A stretch of 64,000 bases of DNA from Rhopalosiphum padi (Eukaryota > Arthropoda > Insecta > Hemiptera > Aphididae), in contig NC_083598.1 in assembly GCF_020882245.1 (NCBI RefSeq), positions 85,875,714-85,939,713 of the forward strand. The letters are read 5' to 3'. Position 1 is the first letter of the stretch. Each line of letters opens with the position of its first letter. Of this stretch, positions 1 through 10,270 are shown piece after piece. The notes beneath the pieces were generated by a model that worked only from the letters and a program-made list of their open reading frames with translations, did no database searches and had not been told where the DNA came from. A program made the translations under genes and the position numbers.

Positions 1-3000
1 CATATTAAGTAAGTGTAACTAATTTGATTATATATGTTATTGAGCAAAAACAGACTTAAATATAATTCAATTTAGTTTATATAATTATCTACGATCATAA
101 TATATTTGATTCTTATACAATTTGAATATTGATACAATAAAATAAACTAAAAAAGGCCAGATTTTGGGAATGATAGAATAAAATCATATTTTGAAAATAA
201 TGACTTGGGCACCACTGTTATGATTTAACGTAATTTTACCTCAGTAAATCTTAATATGGATGAAGCATGTGACGCAGTTCTTGATAAGAATGAATGTATT
301 GTTCCCCTTGGTAAGTTATATGTTTTAGAGACTGTCCAGATAGATTCTTTATTCCACAAATCGTTTAAAATCAAACTCATGAGAAACTTATTCCAAATAC
401 TTTCAGATACATTCTATTAGTTTTAAATTGAAAAAAATTTAACATAATAAAAAATAATAATATATAACTACAGTAAAACTTCTGTTAATGGTCACCTCTG
501 TGTAACGGTCATTTTTTTGGGGAAAAATACATTAATACCTCTTTATAGCGGGCACTCTAAATAACGATCAAATTATAAGATAAAATAAAATAAAATATGT
601 ATAAATGTGTGGTTTTTGCTCAAATTATTAATGGAAGTTTATACCTTATCAAACTTGAAAAAAATTTTCAATATTTTCAACTTTACTATAAATACATATG
701 TACATGTTTATAATATAAACAACTTTTAAATTTTAAATTATATTATAAGTAAATAATTCTAGTCACAAATACATTTTTGTAGTACATGTATATTATTGCG
801 TATGTATTTAGTTTTTTTTTAAGCACTCTATATAACAGGGGTCACCAACTGTCTGATCGCGAACACTTTTTTTATGAACCCTTATCCGCGGAGTAGATTT
901 TAATTTTTTATAATATAAATAAATAAAAATTGTAAGTGTGTCATATAAAATTTATATTACGACAAAAAAGTTAAATTAATCTGTATTGAATAAATGCATA
1001 AATAAATGAATATAAATACTAATTTAAAAAAAATGTATTTATTAATGTGTATAATTATTAAAACTGTTAGGGACCGCGGCCAGCATGGTAAATTTCAAAA
1101 CAAACTTCCTTAAAAATTAGTTGGTGATCCCTGCTATATAGCGTTCATCTGGAAGTATTGCACTTCTATTAATGTTCACCTCTAAATAGGTCATTAATTC
1201 CGGTCCTTTCGGTAACCATTACATGGAAGTTTTACTGTAATAAATTAACAGTTCAAATATTTACTAAAGAAATTTCTTAATAAAAAAAAAAAATTCTTAC
1301 TTTAATTTTTCCATAACTATAAAATTGTGATATACATAATTCATTTAATCCTAATCGATTGGCCAATGCTTGTTGATCTCCTTGTAAATTTGTCATCTAT
1401 GAAAAAATATAATTTAAAAAATCTGTATAATATATATATCTATTGGCTGTCATATACATAATTCAGTCTATTGGTGAATTTACGAGTATAATATGCAGTC
1501 TACTAGCGATTTACAAATAGATAATGTTTATCAATTGTGTCTAAATTGTTGTCAAGAATGTAGAATATTGTGTTGTTTTATGTTGATTTATATAGCAATC
1601 ACTCTAAATACACATTATTCCATAAAAACTTCCACCATATCTCTTAAAAGCTCTCCTTTTTTACCTTTTTTTGATACAAATACGTACAAATTCATATTAC
1701 TTCCATATGAAGTCTGAGCACCTGAGTCCATACTTTTACAAAATTTCAAATCATTTTTATCAAAAGTCATAAAGTACAAGGCCTTAAAGATAAAGTATTA
1801 AACAAAAAAAAATAGATTAAACCGTATCCATTAAAGATAGTCAAACCAACTTGCTGCAGCTAGACCACATAATATATGACAGCCGTTATATTCAAGTTAA
1901 GAAATAAGTGGCAGATATAATATATCTATGTCTATAACATATTATGTTTAAGAGTATTTTTTTCATCAAGTTTTAGCATACAAATGATAGACTCAGTAAG
2001 GGTAATGGAAGACCAAACCTGACTGTTGTCCACCACTGAGTATATTTCTTAACTTGAATAGAGTATATAATATACAATCTATTGATATACCTACAATATC
2101 TAAAACATTTTGACGGTCTATTGTGATACATTCAGTATAAGGAACAGCTAAGTATAATAAATGAAGTTTATTAGTCAATATTAATGCACTTGATGCTTCC
2201 AATAACTCGGTATATAATTTTTGTGCTTCTAATATATCCAAGTTGGCAGCAACTGCTGCTTTAGCAATTGTGGTTAATTTTAATTTATCTTCAATTGACT
2301 TATCGAATGCATTGATTGATCTTAATTTATCTAAACATGATTCAATTAAATCTGATGCAACTGTACATTCAACATTACGTTTCTCGGCTTGTTGAACAAA
2401 AAGTGTACGCTTCATCAGGTCTACTAGCTGTTGTTGACTGGATGTACACCCTGTACTTATAGAGCTTAATATCATTGAAAAAACTACATTTTCTTCTGTG
2501 CCAAGACAGCTGTCAATATGTTCAATACCACTTTCTAATAACACTTTTATCTAAAAATCAAAATATTATACAATAAAAAAAATCACATAATAAAAATATA
2601 ATGTATTTATAATAACCTTTTCTTTGTCATTTTCTTGACATAATAGAACACTGTCACCACTTTCTGTCAAACCTGCTCTACCAGCACGTCCTACCATTTG
2701 TCTGTATGTGCTGCGTTTCATAAAGTCTCGTCCAACATATGGTGATGTTATTATAACCTAATAAATTAAAATTGTAATTTAATAACGTTTACAGTATTGC
2801 ATGTTGAATGGGCCATAGGAACTGGAATATACACCTATATCAAAAACAACTATTATTGAATCTAAAAATAAAAAACTGGAAGCTACTAGAACAAATAGGA
2901 TTAAGAAAAAAAAAATGTATATATTACTGTAAATCTAACAGATTTTTCACTCATGATCAAAAGTTCTAAAATATAAATTGTTTAATTTTACTCGTTGTGC

Positions 3001-4666
3001 TGGAAGATTCACACCAGCTGCTAATGTTGATGTACAACAAATACATTTGAGAATACCATCTAGAAAAGCTTCTTCTAACAGTTTCCTTTCAGCATTTGTC
3101 AACCCTAAAAATGTATTATTTAAAGCATATTTTATGAATAATATCATATTATAATGTAGTTAGGCCTTTACCTGAATTATGATATGCCACTCCAAAGAGG
3201 ATACTTCTAGATAACAAAGGACATACTTTACCGTCACCTTCTTCTTTGAGAGCTTTATACAGTTCTTCTTTTTCTTTAAGTTTAACTTGTGTTTCTTCGC
3301 TATTAGATTTATAAAATTGTACTACTTTATGCTATGCAATTTTTCAATCATAAAAATATCTTACTGTGAATAATGCTTACCGTCCAATAGTTTTATAAAT
3401 TATTTTGGCAATACTCTGACAACTGCTTTTGGTAGGACAAAAAATCAAACAGCTACCACTTGGTAATACTTCACGGACAAGAAGCCCAATACCACTGGGG
3501 TCTAATTGTTTCATATCAGCTGAATAAAGCTAATTAAAAGAAATTATTATTTTTAATCAAAAATATATTTTCAAGGCTTGAAACTTACGTCAAAATGTAA
3601 TTTTCTATCAAGTTTAGTTTTTAAAGAACCATCAATATCTTTATTTATCACAAATATGTCTTCATTAAATTTTATAGTTTCAGTTAGTTTTACAGGTCTA
3701 AAATCTCTTGTATACACATAGGCATTTAAAAAGCTACCTATTTCTTGCATATTTCCAATTGTAGCTGACATTCCAATTATTTGAATATTATCTATAGTTA
3801 ATGGCCACAGTAAATAATTAAAATAGTAAATATTTAAAAAATAATAATAATACCATGTTATAGTTTAGGTATTACTTACACTTAGACTGGTTATAGTCTA
3901 AAACTTTTGTAAGAGTTGCTTCTAATAAAGCTCCCCTTTTTTGTTCGCCAAGAAGATGCAGTTCATCAACTACAATCATTCCTACACTTCGTCCACCTAA
4001 TTGACCATTATCAGCTAACATACAATCAACTAGTCCAGCTCCTCTCTCCAGAGTGCACACATATAATGATGATTTACGTTTACGTTGTAGTGGAGGATGT
4101 TTCCCTTTACCACCAACATATTCTTCAACATTGAATTCCAAGTTAAGACCAAATGGACATAAGGATTGCACCTTCTCATTAATATTAAAAATTGTATTTA
4201 AAAAAAAAATTTTTAGATTTTATCATCATTTACAACATACCTTTTCTTGAACTAGTGCAACATATGGCAAAATAAATATAACATTACGTTCATGAACTAT
4301 GAGTTCTTTAAGCATAAGAATTTCTGCTACAAGTGTTTTTCCGCCACTTGTAGGCAATGCATAAACCAAATTTTTTCTGGTTTTTATCGCTTCTAAATTC
4401 AAACATTCAATTTGCCAATCTATATGTAAAATGTAATATTATGACAAACAGACAATCATGCGTCAAAAATGTTAATAAATAAAAAAATTCAAACCATAAA
4501 GCTGTGTAATCCTTTTGTGCTTTTTGAACATATGTTTTACTTTGTGCGGTAAACCAAAGAATTCACTATCATCGACATGAAGGCGTTTTTGAGAGTTTCC
4601 ATCGAACGTCGTTTCTAATTGGCGTTTCTGCGTTGAAACATCCGAAATTAAACTAATATTTTTCAT
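1..4666 (-). CDS. HELQ: HELQ/Hel308-type DNA helicase, 3' end off window
   Basis: Superfamily 2 helicase (HELQ/mus301 family: 3'-5' DNA unwinding in crosslink repair and replication-fork processing, nuclear). Exons in transcription order: 4666-4495, 4419-4241, 4171-3880, 3791-3589, 3529-3381, 3299-3172, 3104-2992, 2757-2617, 2550-2095, 1396-1301, 413-240. All phases agree, giving 701 codons so far. Visible motifs: Q-motif-like DWQ at 58-60, Walker A PTSGGKT at 80-86, DELH box at 186-189, MSAT at 222-225, TSTLAAGVNLP before residue 405, and QMVGRAGRAG at 432-441. Exon 413-240 carries ESIWTVSKTYNLPRG, matching the C-terminal helical domain. The last exon, roughly 90 residues by family comparison, lies beyond base 1. 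The third exon may instead start at 4174 (one extra Lys). Only about 57 residues precede the helicase core, whereas animal HELQ has a long N-terminal region; the frame upstream of this ATG reaches a stop before another Met. Polymerase theta is unlikely because the context matches HELQ. Confidence 0.93.
471..1237. mobile_element. Tigger/pogo-like MITE (TA target)
   Basis: Starts CAGTAAAACTTC and ends GAAGTTTTACTG. The inverted ends continue imperfectly inward (tgttaatggt on the left against atgtaatggt on the right). It is flanked by TA on both sides (469-470, 1238-1239), the Tc1/mariner-pogo target duplication. There is no transposase reading frame, so it is non-autonomous. The inner 836-1133 is a later insertion, so the original element was about 460 bp. 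Confidence 0.8.
836..1133. mobile_element. hAT-like MITE nested in the Tigger-like element
   Basis: Terminal inverted repeats CAGGGGTCACCAACT and AGTTGGTGATCCCTG differ at one base. An 8-bp target duplication, CTATATAA (828-835) against CTATATAG (1134-1141), is typical of hAT transposition. No transposase is present. It interrupts the surrounding 471-1237 element and is therefore the younger insertion. Confidence 0.85.
1397..2094. other. HELQ intron with a dispersed repeat copy
   Basis: Intron between the HELQ exons ending at 2095 and starting at 1396. Its middle (about 1587-1770) is a copy of a repeat seen again at 8066-8282. The short open frame at 1493-1717 has no recognisable similarity and I do not treat it as a gene. 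If the donor at 2094 were not used, the HELQ frame would run on for about 30 codons to a stop at about 1993. Confidence 0.7.
1587..1770 (-). repeat. Dispersed repeat, copy A
   Basis: Read on the minus strand, this matches 8066-8282 on the plus strand over several blocks: GTAAAAGTATGGACTC, ATATGAATTTGTAC and GGAAGTTTTTATGGAATAATG, with indels between them. No terminal structure or coding content is clear, so the class is unknown. Confidence 0.75.
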
Positions 4667-5303
4667 TTTACATATTACTACTCTTTTATCGGATGTTATT
4701 AATTATGATTATTGATTGTTATATGAAAACTATATCATTCTATATATAATAATAATATGAAGTGATCGGCGTAATACGTTTTATTTTTAATACAAAAATT
4801 ATTAACGAGTTAAAAATTCATCGGAGAAGACTGGTGCTCAAAGTTTGAAGCCACCAACTGAAAGTTAAATATTTAAAAATATACTTAAGAGATAACAACG
4901 TGACAGTGATAAAATAAGCAATGAGCAAATGGTATGATTGTAAAAATCTGGATTTGAGTAGAGTTTGCGCAAACGTCGTTCACTTATACCACGGTTCATA
5001 TACCTATATAATATATACGATAGACATATTTATAAACCAGACAATATATATGTTCATGAACCGGACTTGGCGTACAGCATGACGTCACAGCTCCAAGGAA
5101 ATACCCGTTTGTTATGTGCTTTAATCATAGAACACTATTATCTATGTTACTTCGCACAGGTTAGTGTTTACTGATTAGTGATTACAGCTACAGCTTACCG
5201 TTCTTTCGGTAAACGCGTTTTAAATAAAGTCCAGCAAGTAAATTATTTGTTTATTTGACGTTTGAAAAAAGTACTCGCCAATTTCTGAAAACAAACGTCA
5301 GCC
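4667..5303. promoter_or_regulatory. Divergent HELQ/Cbp20 intergenic region
   Basis: This 637-bp gap separates the minus-strand HELQ start from the plus-strand Cbp20 start, so both promoters must lie here unless upstream leader exons exist. It is AT-rich with a slightly less AT-rich stretch around 5190-5300 just before Cbp20. I see no convincing TATA box. Confidence 0.5.
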
Positions 5304-5786
5304 ATGGCGGCTGATATAAGCTCGTACAGAGACCAACATTTTAAAGGCTCTAGAGGTGAGCTCGACAAATTATTGCGTTTGTCAACAACTATGTACGTTG
5401 GAAACTTGGCATTTTATACGACGGAAGGACAGATATACGAACTGTTCTCCAAGTGTGGTGATATTAAGCGCATCGTCATGGGCTTGGACAAATTCAAGAA
5501 AACACCCTGTGGCTTCTGCTTCATTGAGTATTATACAAGGGAAGATGCAGAGAATTGTATGCGTTATGTCAATGGCACTCGATTGGACGACCGAATCATT
5601 CGTACAGACTGGGATGCTGGATTTGTGGAGGGCAGACAATATGGTCGTGGAAAAACAGGCGGTCAAGTGCGAGACGAGTATAGAACCGATTATGATATTG
5701 GCCGAGGTGGATATGGTAAGAACGCTCAACCCAAAGCAGACATGATAATATTCGGCAGAAACAAAGATGCTCTTCCAATGGATTAA
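5304..5786 (+). CDS. Cbp20: Nuclear cap-binding protein subunit 2 (Cbp20)
   Basis: Small subunit of the nuclear cap-binding complex, which binds the 7-methylguanosine cap of nascent transcripts together with Cbp80 and acts in splicing, 3' processing, export and small-RNA pathways. The 160-residue frame is intronless. One RRM fills the centre: RNP2 MYVGNL at 30-35 and RNP1 KTPCGFCFIEY at about 66-76. Tyr8 (in SYRDQHF) and Tyr31 correspond to the two cap-stacking tyrosines of the family. The C-terminal tail RIIRTDWDAGF, the GRQYGRG segment, VRDEYR and GRGGYGK are typical. The N-terminus is about 12 residues shorter than in vertebrates but keeps the first tyrosine. The start is ATG with GCC at -3 to -1. 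HELQ is transcribed away from it on the left. Confidence 0.97.
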   Translation: MAADISSYRDQHFKGSRGELDKLLRLSTTMYVGNLAFYTTEGQIYELFSKCGDIKRIVMGLDKFKKTPCGFCFIEYYTREDAENCMRYVNGTRLDDRIIRTDWDAGFVEGRQYGRGKTGGQVRDEYRTDYDIGRGGYGKNAQPKADMIIFGRNKDALPMD

Positions 5787-5875
5787 TGCACAATTTTAGT
5801 AAACCAAATTATATTTTTTCAGATATAAATTTTTTTTTTTTTTCATTGTGTAAATTCCTGCCGCTTGATTTTGTA

Positions 5876-5881
5876 AATAAA
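5876..5881 (+). terminator. Cbp20 polyadenylation signal
   Basis: AATAAA about 90 bp after the Cbp20 stop, inside an aataaataaata run, is the first canonical hexamer downstream of the gene. Confidence 0.6.
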
Positions 5882-8065
5882 TAAATATTTTATATGTTGT
5901 AGAAGTGTATTAAATTCAAACTTAAATGATCATGTTTTATTACATTGGAATGAGATATTTTTAAATTGCTAACTAGTAATGATGGATAATAATCTTATGT
6001 AAAATTATTGCTACAAATTAAATATTTAAAAAATAAAACTATTTGTAAACTAATTAACAAATTAATTATTTTGATTGTTACCAGTCAACAAAATTTTTGA
6101 GTGAGTGATAAATATAAATTGATGATAAATTTAGAATTATAGGTGAACTAAATTAAATTATATCTTTAATAAAAATATATTAAAACTATTAATTGTATTT
6201 TAAATACGAGAGTACATTTTAGTATCTTAAATGTTTCTTATGAAAGAAAAAATTAAAAATCTATATTATGTTACTAGCAACTGGTGGCCAATGCTGATAG
6301 AAAATAAATACTACAGTGATAGCCTTATATGAAAGTCTATTAATGGGAATTCATAGTAAATTTAAATTAAAGCTGTTATGAAGTAGAAAAAAGTCTTGGA
6401 AATTATAATTATATTTGTCATTATGTGTAGCATTTACGTACATGCAAGATTTAATGTATTAATTATTAAACAATAAATATATTATGGATAGGTATAAACT
6501 CTTTTCAAATGTGATTAAATATATTATTATATTAATTGTTTATAGTTACTTTATGTCTTTATCAGTAATGACTACTGACAAGTTATTGTATAACTTTATA
6601 CTTTGCTTAATCAAATTTGACACTTTACTCACAACAAAATTGATATATCACTCGATTTTAACCCAAATTAATATATTGGCTAAACAAAACCCATATTCTT
6701 TAAAATGAGAAAAACCTGAAACCAGAACCCAAATAAATTATTTGGGTGCAAAGCCTTGGTTTCAACCATTTAGGTTGATGTCGAACGATCGTTCTCATCT
6801 GTATTTAAAACGTCACAGCTTCAGTGAAGAAAAATTAGAAATATATATGTTTGTAGATTTTAACAATAAATAAAATATAAAAAAATATATTAATTTTTAA
6901 ATTTATAATACTTTTTACAATATTTAAATATAACTTATAAGTATCAGTAATCAGTATCAATATTAAAATTTCTACTAATATTGTAAAAATTTGTCATATA
7001 AATAATTAAAATTTTCTTGCTTATTTTCCGCCTACATATTTGCATATTTCTTGCATATTTTTACGATTTTTACTTCATATTATATGGCAAATATTGATAC
7101 TTTCCACTAGTTTTTAGTGCATAAAAATCCATGCTCTAGTTCTTATGGAAGTTATTTTTTCTATTATTAAAATGTATTGCTAGTTTCTACTATTATTAAC
7201 ATTTAACACTGATAACACTTAATTTATTTAAATTTTTTCAGTTTGTTAAAATATCCACCTTCTAGTGACAGAAATAAATGTTATGGACTATGGTGGCAAA
7301 TTTTCAAAATTGATTTAAAATTCTCTGGCAGGGTGGAACAAGACACATTTTTTTAGATTCTGCAGTGTCACTACTTCTCTTTATTTTGCTGCTCTGGGGT
7401 TTTGACTAACAAATATTTTATATTGCATACCGAATTATAATTATCGTCTATCGAGCTCGTATCCATTTACTAAGTATTTAGTATAATAGACTATATTATC
7501 CTTATTCCTTAGTATTAAAAGTAGAATATCTCCGGGAAGTTTTCGTTCAAATTTCGATTACAATACGTCAAAATTTTCAGAAAAATTACCTGATTCACAT
7601 TTTTCTTTAAAATACATATGTTCTCATTTGAAAAACCAAAGTTTGTATAGCCACAGGATATTCCTTAAATGTTTTGAAAAATCTAAATACTCGAAAATAT
7701 CGTCTTTAATTACATTTAAAAATTCCAAAAATCAGAATTTGAATATATGCATAATTTAAGCATAAATATGGGGTGAGCATACTTAAAAAATCACCCTATA
7801 TAATACCTACTATGAATACAAACAAATACGGTATTGCTGGATTTGTATAACAACCCTCGGTCAGGCAACCGTGCAACCATAGCACCATACATTTGTATAA
7901 AGACCATAAATGTAATATAATTTATAAAGATTAAAGACCAAAGTGATGAACATATTAATATAATATTATAACGACTGACGAGTGAGTCCAAAGCCGAATT
8001 TAATGGGTGGCGCGGGGTTGTTACACCCCTCCCCACTTAAGATTGTATGTCTTATACTTTGTGTC
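5882..8065. other. AT-rich spacer between Cbp20 and Nup214, left part
   Basis: There is no gene here I can support. Open frames at 6484-6708 (+) and 7791-8036 (-) are short, AT-driven and unlike any family I know. The segment around 7840-8040 is less AT-rich (Gly/Arg/Pro codons on the minus strand), ends in a C-rich run, and may be an old transposon remnant. Confidence 0.5.
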
Positions 8066-8282
8066 ATTCAAAAATTCTTCGACATTTCGTAAAAGTATGG
8101 ACTCGGTCACTCAGTACGTCACTTATTGTGCTACACTACAGTTTATATTTATAAGTGTGGAAGTGATATGAATTTGTACATACGTATAAGGAGAAGGGTA
8201 AAGAAAGGAGAGTTTTACGTATACATTTTTGTCTTTTGAAAGATATGGCGGAAGTTTTTATGGAATAATGCATAGCATATTT
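8066..8282 (+). repeat. Dispersed repeat, copy B
   Basis: Second copy of the repeat at 1587-1770, in the opposite orientation. Shared blocks include GTAAAAGTATGGACTC, TATGAATTTGTACATACG-like sequence and AAGTTTTTATGGAATAATG. This copy is longer by roughly 30 bp in the middle. Confidence 0.75.
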
Positions 8283-9428
8283 TAAGAATTGGTTGACTAG
8301 GTGGCACTGTAAGCCATAAGGAAATAATAATAATTATGTGCTCCGGAACTTGGGGAATGGGCCATGGGATACAAGCCACATTCATTAACCACAAATAAGT
8401 GACACTAATTTTTCACTAGGTGATTGGATCAATATGCAATCGTATTATTGTTTTATTTAAATTTATTTTTAATTATTTGATTTATTTAATATTATTATTT
8501 TGTATTGTTATGACTTTGACTATTTTTCATTTCGTACATTTTTAATTATTTATTTTAACTAATTTCAAATTTGACAATTTTTTCTCATAACTGGCAACGT
8601 CGCAGCAATTTTTATGCGGAATAGTGTTAAATTGAGGTTAAATAAAAAAATCTTTTGTATTACGAATATGTGCGGAATCGGGTAAATATTATTAAAAAGA
8701 TAAATTGTGCGGAATCGTGTATCACCCAATAAAATAACTCCCGTAGACAAAAATGCTTGAGAAACAATAGTTTTAAAGTGCACCTGCCAGGCTGCCACCT
8801 TCTACCTAATTTGTTTACAATTTTAAATTTTAATGTAGTAAATAATATATTAAAGAATGTAATTTAATTTTTGGGTTTTAACATAGATATTCGAAATATT
8901 ATTATATATTAATATATTTTTAGTATATTTATATAAGCTGGTTTTACACGGAGCGATTCAAACTCGCGCGTCCTCGTTTTTGAATAAGTCGCGATTTAAA
9001 AAATTTGAACACGCGTTAATTACACACTAGCATTTAAAATCGCGTCCCCAACAAAATAAATGCGCATATGGGCGTTGGAAAAGTTTTATGTGAATATAGA
9101 CATTGGGAACCCATTGCTTAATTTAACTTCAATGGTCTATACAAAAACCCGTGTTTAGCGTTATGCTGAACTATTTTATAATTTTTACTAAGTATCACAA
9201 CGAATGAGTAATTCTGTATTTTTTAAGCATGCAAATTTTCATAAATAAAGTTTTTAATTTAAAAAATCGACACTGTGGTGAAAACTTCAAGTTTAGTTTT
9301 TCATTATTTAATTGAAAGGAAAAAACAAAATCGGTTTTCTCAAAAATGAGTTTTGCATAAAAATCAGTTTTTCCCCCAGATTATTTTTAAAAGAACTCAG
9401 ATCTTTATAATTTTGATACCCTAAAAAT
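8283..9428. other. Non-coding spacer
   Basis: AT-rich DNA without recognisable genes. The stretch 8940-9060, with several TCGCG/CGCGT words, is locally less AT-rich and may be a transposon end, but I could not find a matching partner. Confidence 0.4.
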
Positions 9429-9684
9429 AATGGCGGAACTACGGCCTGGGCCCACTGGGCCATGGCCCAGGTTAATTGGTTCCGTATTAATGTATACATT
9501 TCCTAAGAATATACTATTTTAAATGTAATAAAATAAATTACTTATGTTATACATTTGTATTGTAATAAAAAACATTGGTGTTCCCTATTGCCTTCCACCC
9601 TTTCTTTTGGATATGATAGGTGCAAATTGACTCTCATGAGTCATGAGTGACTTAGTTTAATGAAAATGTCTAGTTCCGCCTATG
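9429..9684. mobile_element. hAT-like MITE
   Basis: The left end AATGGCGGAACTA matches the reverse complement of the right end, CATAGGCGGAACTAG, with few differences. Flanks CTAAAAAT (9421-9428) and CTAAAGAC (9685-9692) agree at six of eight bases, consistent with an aged 8-bp duplication. The left part contains a GC-rich palindrome-like run (gggcccactgggccatggccc). No transposase. Confidence 0.65.
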
Positions 9685-9879
9685 CTAAAGACATCTTACC
9701 TAACCTGCAACTAGATCTACTATGCTACAACGCCTACAAGACACCCATAGATAATATTAAATACATGCATTGAGCAGAAACCATTATCAATTGAAAAGAA
9801 AGGCTCCAGTCGGTCAGTCACAGCTATATACTATAAACACTGTACCCGTTTTATCAATACATTTTTTTGGGTACCCCTT

Positions 9880-10014
9880 CTTAATTATTAAACTAAAATA
9901 TATAAAAAAAATTTAAAGACTTACATACATGTTGCCAGACTTGTACAGTTGTACCCCTTAAACAATTTCGAGTACCCCCAAGGGGTACTCGTACTACAGT
10001 TTGAGAAACACTGC
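9880..10014. mobile_element. Fragment of a hAT element (right end)
   Basis: Ends AGTTTGAGAAACACTG at about 10014, the reverse complement of the common hAT terminus CAGTGTTTCTCAAACT, preceded by C-rich gtaccccc repeats. I could not find a matching left end, so only a truncated copy is claimed. Confidence 0.45.
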
Positions 10015-10138
10015 TGTAGACTATAGTATCTATAGCTGTGATCAGGGTCCATCATCTGGATCCACGATTGTTTAACATAATATAATACTAATAATACAAC
10101 AACAATTTAATAATGTATTATATAAATAAACATGACAT

Positions 10139-10144
10139 TTTATT
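10139..10144 (-). terminator. Nup214 polyadenylation signal
   Basis: Forward TTTATT (AATAAA on the minus strand) about 130 bp beyond the Nup214 stop. Other weaker AT-rich candidates lie between. Confidence 0.45.
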
Positions 10145-10270
10145 TTTCAACAATTGTGTACACAATAATTACAATTTTGGATAAAATGAATTGTTGTAAC
10201 ATATACATTTTATTAGAATATATAAAATAATTGAATGTTAGGATATTGAGTTGATGTTAGATTTTTGTTC

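Larger units (their letters stand above)
414..1300. other. HELQ intron with nested transposons
   Basis: Spacer between the last two HELQ exons visible here. The 471-1237 part is a Tigger/pogo-like element that itself contains a hAT-like element. The rest is AT-rich with no coding signal. Donor GTAAGA follows base 1301 on the minus strand; the acceptor AG is at 415-414. Confidence 0.8.

Noticed and set aside
256..310. Plus-strand ATG-led mini exon followed by a GTAAGT-like donor
   Set aside because: The minus strand encodes a HELQ C-terminal exon here with conserved residues and correct phase, which explains the base composition.
5356..5745. Open frames of 129 codons (+) and 115 codons (-) over Cbp20
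   Set aside because: Shadows of the conserved Cbp20 frame; no own motif.
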